DNA from: Gossypium raimondii
Lineage: Eukaryota > Streptophyta > Magnoliopsida > Malvales > Malvaceae
DNA: 64,000 nucleotides
NCBI RefSeq assembly: GCF_025698545.1
Contig: NC_068567.1
Location: 3,224,001-3,288,000, forward strand
Direction of reading: 5' to 3'
Of this stretch, positions 57,723 through 64,000 are shown in pieces. A model generated the notes under the pieces. It ran no database searches. It worked only from the letters and a program-made list of their open reading frames with translations, and was not told the DNA's origin. How positions within the stretch are numbered: position 1 is the first letter of the stretch; every line of letters starts with the position of its first letter. Position numbers and translations under genes: made by a program.

Positions 57723-60485
57723 TGTAACACCCCGACCCGCGTCCGTCGCCGGATTAGAGTTACGAGGCATTACTAAACAAAGCACACATTCGAAAACACA
57801 TAAAACCCAATTTAAACAAAATGATCATGAACAAGCCGTTTTTAAACCAAACTGGTCACAAACATGGAAATTAAACCATTTTCGAATGGCTATTTATATT
57901 TTATAATCCAAAACTAACCAAAAACATACTCAAGCCTATACATGCCATAAGATCGAGTTCAACTTTAACAAAATACCAAAAGAAGTCGATAGTGTGATAG
58001 ACTATGCTGATGATCCTCGAGCTCGTAACGTGACTCCAAAATCTATAAAACAAATGGACAAAAACAATCAAAGTAAGCTTTTATCGCTTAGTAAGTTTAT
58101 AGCATATCTAAAATACATATAAACGAACATATGTATAAACATTATATGCTTATAATCAAGTTACAGACATAATCATTAATTGCATATATTGATTTCTAAT
58201 ATACTTATCATTTGCATTTCATCGAATGCATATCTATGATCTTTCAAATACATATGTCAAAAGCTTATATTTTTACTTATCATCTACATGAAACAAATGC
58301 ACATGTTTATTTCTAATCCACATGTGCCGAATGCATACATGTATATTCAACAATTTCCATAACAATTGATATATGTGTATATTCACTAAACACGAGATCC
58401 AAACATTTATATGCTCATCAAATACATATAAATAAATGTTCATATACTTATCCATTATATAAAACCCACAATCATTTATATATTTTTATATATATATATA
58501 TATCAATTGCATATAATCACTTAATTTAACATATTCATCGGCACTTAGCCTGCTAGGCTTATAGCCTGATTCAAATCACCGGCACTTAGCCTCCTAGGTT
58601 TATAACCTGGTTCAGATCAGCCTGCTAGGTTGATAACCTGACTCAGATCACCGGCACTTAGCCTACTAGACTTAAAGTCCGAATTATTTCACCGGCCTTA
58701 AGCCTGCTAGGTTTTAAACTTGAAAGTTTCATTTCACATATACAAAGTACTTTCTCAAATAATTCTTTACAACAATCACATATTCGTAGTACACCATAAT
58801 CAATCAATGAAGATTTTGTAAATCTTATCTTTAATTCAGCTCAAACATTTAATAATTTCATAAGCACTCACACATATTTATATCCTGCTACTTAACTAAA
58901 TTTAATACAAAACTTTACATATACTTACACTTATACTGAAATAACTATATATGTATATTATTACCTATTCGATATTTCCATATATATAAATATACTTAAC
59001 ATTTAAACTTTGAAATATGTTCGAACTTATTCAAAATATACATATATATATTCTTCAATTCACACAGAGACATTCATTCAAAATTATTTAAGTATATACA
59101 ATATATACCCTTAATCAAACTCAAAGATTATACTTAATTATAGATATACATATTCGAAAATTGTTTTTGCAATTATAGCCCTCATATCATCAAATATTTC
59201 CAAATGAAGTTTCAAACATATAGATATACGTATATATAATTATATCCATCTATGCACCATTCTTAACTACATTTAATCCCAAAGCTTAATTAGACTTATA
59301 TTAATATCGCCGAATATAAGTGTACACATATAAGCCATCCATATATCAACTTAATTAATCAAAGTATATTTTTTTATACCTTAACATAAAAATACATTAG
59401 ATATTCATACACATAGATATATATATATTGAATTATTAACATTAAATAGCTAGTCAACTTACCTCGGATATTAGCGGACACGATCGACTATTCAATTACT
59501 TTCGTTTTCCCCGATCCAAATCCGTTTTCTTCGTTTCTTGATCTAAACATAATCAAATTTAACCTTTTTATTCATCAAAACATTCAATTAAGTCCAAAAA
59601 TACATAAATGGGCAAATTACCATTTTGCCCCTAATATTTTGCACTTTTTGCATTTTAGTCCTTTTTGCACAAAACACAAAATACACAAAATTTGCCCACA
59701 CTAAGCTAGGGCCGAATATTCCTTGTCTTCATACAAATCCACACATTTCATTTATTTCATATTTTAATCCCTCAAAAATTCATTTTCACAATTTAGCTCT
59801 AATTTCTCAAATTCACTAAAAATTCAAAAACAAAACATGTTAATCTATCACATTTCTTTCATTTTTCATCATCAACCATCACAATGTTCAAGCATTAATC
59901 AATGGCACATTTCAAAATCATCAACAATTCACAAAATTAAGACATGGGTTTTAAAGTATTCAAAGCAATGATCTCAAAAACATAAAAATTATCAAAAACT
60001 GAACTAAATCCATACCTTAATCCAAACTTGAAAGTGCCGAAACCTTAACAAGGTAAATGACTTTCTTTTCTTCTCACATTCGGCCAAAAAAATAATAACA
60101 TGCATGGCTTTTATTTTATGTTTTATTATATTAACATATTTAACTAATTTACAAAACTAACCTTAATGATTTTACTTTAATAATTAACTAACCATGTCCA
60201 TAAAAGTCCACTCAAAATTTCAATGTTATAATATCAACATAAGGACCCACATTATAAAAGCCATGGCAATATAGCACTTTAACAAATTGCTAGCCACTTT
60301 TGCATTTTACGCGATTAAGTCCTTTTATAAAATCGAGCACACAAACGATAAAATTTCACACGAAATTTTCACACAAATAAATTCACACATAATAAACACA
60401 TAAAATAATATTAAAATATTTTTCAAACTCGGATTTGTGGTCCCGAAACCACTGTTCCGATTAGGGTCAAAACCGGGTTGTTACA
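57723..60485. mobile_element. solo LTR, 2.76 kb (TGTAACACCCC family)
   Basis: Starts TGTAACACCCCGACCCGC and ends AAAACCGGGTTGTTACA. The flanks GTTAC (57718-57722) and GTTAT (60486-60490) match at 4 of 5. There is no coding content. It shares the TTGTGGTCCCGAAACCACT segment near its right end with the LTR at 42507-45001. Confidence 0.82.
58537..58722 (+). repeat. tandem repeat within the LTR (GGCACTTAGCCTGCTAGG)
   Basis: Five imperfect units of about 36-49 bp, each with CACCGGCACTTAGCCTGCTAGG, a TTATAACCTG segment and TTCAGATCA. Confidence 0.88.
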
Positions 60486-61898
60486 GTTATGCCTAAAAAA
60501 TTTAGCATTTACAGAAAAAATAGCTTCATCCTGCTAATTTTGAAATTGAAGAGGTAAAGGAGAAAAAGGGCATTGACCTACCCTTAATTGGTTCCCTTAT
60601 TGTCTTATTATTTTGTTGAAGTTGGTCTTGGTAATATTGGTATTGTTGCTCGTGTCTTAAATTCTGTTAGAGCACTTGACCACTCGGGGCCCTCATTTGC
60701 TTCTATAATTCCAAAACTTGTTGCAAATAGGGGTTAAGGTTGGAGTGAGAATTTTGGGTGGCTTATTCAATAGATACGGGTACTAGACGAATATTTGGTG
60801 GGAAAAGAGTCAATGTTGGCGGTATGCCAAGGTTGTTGGTGATACCAGCTTCCATAAACATCAATAAATGGATGGTAAGCTATTTACAAGTTACTAGTTT
60901 AGTCAACATGCTAGGTAGAAGGATATGTAGTAATATTCGAATCTTCGGGGACATTCTAATCTAGAAAGGTCATGTCAATCCATGCTCATTGTGCCAAATT
61001 GTTAAGAGAATATAAGGTAGAAGGAAGAAGTGGCGGTTCAAATAGTGGAGAGTGTATTGAGAGCCACAAAATAAAGGTTATATTTTTGGTTTTGTTAGAC
61101 TTAGTGAAGGATAAAGGACAAATAGAGAAGCAGGAGGCCCCTTCCAAAGACTAAAGACAAGTACTTATAGGTAAGGTCGAACATATCTTAGACTTGGGTC
61201 TTGCCACTTAGGAACCATAGTACCTTTCTAAATAGGTGGCGATGGGACTAGACAATGTCGCACATATGAGTTATGCAAAGGAAGATCCAACACCTATCAT
61301 TGATGAGGTAGATCAAAGAGTGCTTCACATGTTATGCATACATATGTCCATGAGACCCGACCTTGGCAAAATACTGCGTTTAGTGAGGACATCATCAATG
61401 AAGTATTGACATAGTGAAGTAAAGGTAATAATACCTAAATAGGCGAGGTACTTATCATCTCAATCCATCATCACTTTCACCTTCATCATTATCAACCTTT
61501 CAATACTTTCACATCTATCATCCTTAAAACCTTAAATCCCCACACCTTATCCTTTCCAACCATACACCACAATCATCCCTGCCATCACTATGCCCAGCAC
61601 CAACTTCAACACCACCTTAAGCCACCACTCACAACACTACTAATCTCCACCATCTCCAAGCTCATCTGAAGACAAAACCCTTCACCTTTGACCCTCTCTC
61701 CATTAGCCAAATCCTCAACTATTCAACTCACCCATTACTCACTATTGAACCCGCAAATCCCCCAATTGTAGCCTTCATTTTCATCTCTATTACACAAACA
61801 ACCATCACCACTCAAGCACTATCACCTTCCATCAACCTCCATAACACTGCTCAACCCCAAGTCCTTAAACCACCTAGACCTACAATAGAAACTAGCCT
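60486..61898. other. degraded retrotransposon internal sequence, no intact gene
   Basis: Short frames only (60758-60964 and 60972-61154, no motif recognised). A segment at about 61325-61455 (ATATGTCCATGAGACCCGACC..., ACCTAAATAGGCGAGG) resembles 24025-24140 (TATGTCCATGAAGCCCAACC..., ACCTAAATAGGTGAG), so both are copies of one dispersed element. Confidence 0.45.
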
Positions 61899-64000
61899 TA
61901 TAACACCCCAAACCCAGCCTAAATGTTATGGTTGGATCTTGAAAGTTACATTATTATATCAAAACTTAGATCGTTTGTTTTCAAAACATACTTATTCTAA
62001 AGTAAAAATTTTTATAAAAAATTGCTTTAATCTTTTGGTAAGAAAATTTGATAGTCGAAAGGTGTGAAAGAGGGTTTTGAAATGTCATCTTATAAAACAC
62101 AATTTAATTAAAATGCCATGCAATTGACTTTATTTACTTACTTTGTAAAAATGTATATTCCCGATTAAAATTTCGTAGCGAAAAAATTCTTAGACTTGTT
62201 TAACTTTGAAAATTGAGAGCTTAATTTTTAATTGTCAGAAATCATGCTGAATTTTAAATAACTAAATACTTTGTAAATCCCAAAACCACAAATATAGTTC
62301 GCCTTTAGATCCTAAGTTCAAGGATTACCTGAAATTATTAAACAAATGGGGTGAGCTATAAAGCTCAGTGTGTGCTTTGGCCCGCAGTCAGAAACAAATA
62401 AACATAATCAAATTACATAACTATGCACATATGCACATATCAAAACAAACAAAACAAAAATTATAACATGCTTAGCACAGCAATGTCATACAGAAAATTA
62501 TACCCCCATCCATTACACACCAACTCCGTCAAACCAATCACACCAAATAGGACTACAAGAACTCATCCATTCATCGCACCATAATATGTAGCTGTGCTGG
62601 CAAAATATATAGTGCAGGTATACCGCCAGAATTATAGTGCAGATAAACTGCCAGAATTGGACTTCCTTCATCACATAATCATATCCCACCCCAATACATA
62701 TGCAAAATCATAATAAGCATATCGCCATATGTACTCATACATAAAAGTTAATAGAACATAAGCATAATATTTTACCTTTCCCTGAGTCTTATTGATCGAA
62801 AACATACTTATAACAATATACAAACATACAGAGTTACGGCTTAACATGGTCAAACATACTGACAGGATACTCATAAATCAGATTCCAAAATTTCCCACAT
62901 TCGGCCCAAGCAAGGCCCAACAAAATCTACTCAAAACAAGCCCACATGTTCTTGTAGCCCACACACACTAACGGACCAGACTTGTGGCCCACACAACCTG
63001 GTACACAACCAAACACACGACCGTGTGGCTCACACAGCTGTGTGACATCAACAGTTTCAATTTTTCACTATTTTATGAAATTTTGAGTTAACGCCACACA
63101 CATAAATCTTGTAGGGTTAGGTCACACACCTAATGATTTTGAAAAATGACACTATGGCACACTTCCAAACCCTAAAACTAGCATTCAAAACAAGCTGATT
63201 AGCAACGAAATTTCAAATCCAAATCATTAATTTAGCCACAAGCGTTAGACATTCAGCCTTAACAAGAAGAATCAACCCGTAACAAAGGCAATTGGTCATT
63301 TACCTCGAAGAAAAAATGAACAACTAGCACCTAATTCATCGGAGGGTTACTCGTTCCACAATCGTCACCTAAAAGATCCGCGGAAAGAATTGAAATGAAG
63401 ACATTGAATAACCAAAATCACCTATCTTGCACATGAAAAGAGATAAAAAAAATAGTATTACAAAGGAACGATATTTGATACTTACACAAAGGTAGAAATA
63501 CGAACTACACACTCAAAAGCATGGTGCAGAAGACAACAGTATAGAATCAGAGAACACAACTGAGGTATGGCAAAAACAAACAACGGCCAAAGGAATCGAA
63601 AATAGTGAAATTTCAAAAATTGAAAAAATAGGAAAAAGACAAAAAGAAAAATGTTGGAGTGGGGGGAACAACAAATAAAAATGGAAAAAAGAAAATGCAG
63701 AGAATGACAATTGTGGGGAGTTCGACAGTAAACTTGGGGAGTAATTTTAGGGATATTTTCCTTTTTTTCAAAAAAAAATAAAATATTAACTTACTCATTC
63801 CTAACAAATCTGATAATTTATTATCCTATCCGACCACTAAAAATTTGAATTTAATCAGCAATGGAAAATGCTTAACCATCAAACCAATAAGCTCGTTCTT
63901 ACCAACCGTTCACAAAATATTAAAGATAACCTTAACATTGACAAGTAGGTGATGAAATAAAAATACCAAAATTCAAGAAAAAGGGTTAAAAGGCAGAACT
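61899..64000. mobile_element. LTR start, continues past the window
   Basis: TATAACACCCCAAACCCAGCC is a one-base variant of the TGTAACACCCC LTR start. Inside are CACACGACCGTGTGGCTCAC and CACACAGCTGTGTGAC palindromic words (63010-63045), which I associate with this LTR group in cotton. No coding sequence to the window end. Confidence 0.55.

Noticed and set aside
42507..60485. A single 18-kb LTR retrotransposon with the two TGTAACACCCC LTRs as its ends
   Set aside because: No primer-binding site follows the left LTR, no gag-pol lies between, and each LTR has its own near-matching 5-bp flanks.

Overview
The window looks like nuclear DNA of a dicot plant: A/T-rich, with GT-AG introns, TATA boxes and plant-type transposons of nearly every class. 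The LTR families (starts like TGTAACACCCC, internal GACGTCG-rich segments) and overall flavour suggest Malvaceae, probably cotton (Gossypium). That assignment is from memory of the families, not from a search. Only five host genes can be supported; most of the rest is nested transposon sequence. || Gene-bearing left part (1-21.8 kb). A two-exon gene for a secreted proline-rich X8-domain protein lies at 1044-2673. An eleven-exon gene for a type I membrane protein of the plant DUF7794 kind runs from 5887 to about 9415. Two divergent, intronless genes for secreted glycine-rich repeat proteins (13010-16234 minus, 18873-21284 plus) are arms of a large inverted duplication. A 5'-truncated LINE with a 16-bp target duplication sits in the spacer. 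Between genes are a solo LTR (3824-4365, TSD TATAG), three copies of a ~150-bp MITE, and a 1.19-kb Mutator-like element with 9-bp TSD (10318-11505). || Middle part (21.8-42 kb). This holds a degraded Ty1/copia integrase, a decayed Ty3/gypsy chromovirus (24.4-31.6 kb) split inside its reverse transcriptase by a Tat/Ogre-like LTR that itself carries a Harbinger-like MITE, the third glycine-rich repeat gene (34523-37663 minus), and Athila-like LTR remnants. || Right part (42-64 kb). An old LTR has been hit by a 2.5-kb solo LTR and by a complete-ended 12.16-kb CACTA (En/Spm) transposon (45379-57537, TSD TGT). Both CACTA genes are dead from stop codons and frameshifts. A second solo LTR of the same type (57723-60485) and the start of another LTR (61899 onward) follow. 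|| The most unusual biology is in the three glycine-rich repeat proteins. They combine a signal peptide, long Gly/Ser/Ala/Lys/Asp repeats, a strictly alternating Ala-Glu-Ala-Lys region that contains the exact EAK16-II self-assembling peptide sequence, and (in two of three) a Gly-rich tail with repeated His-Met-x-Phe motifs. This suggests a fast-evolving family of fibre-forming apoplastic proteins.
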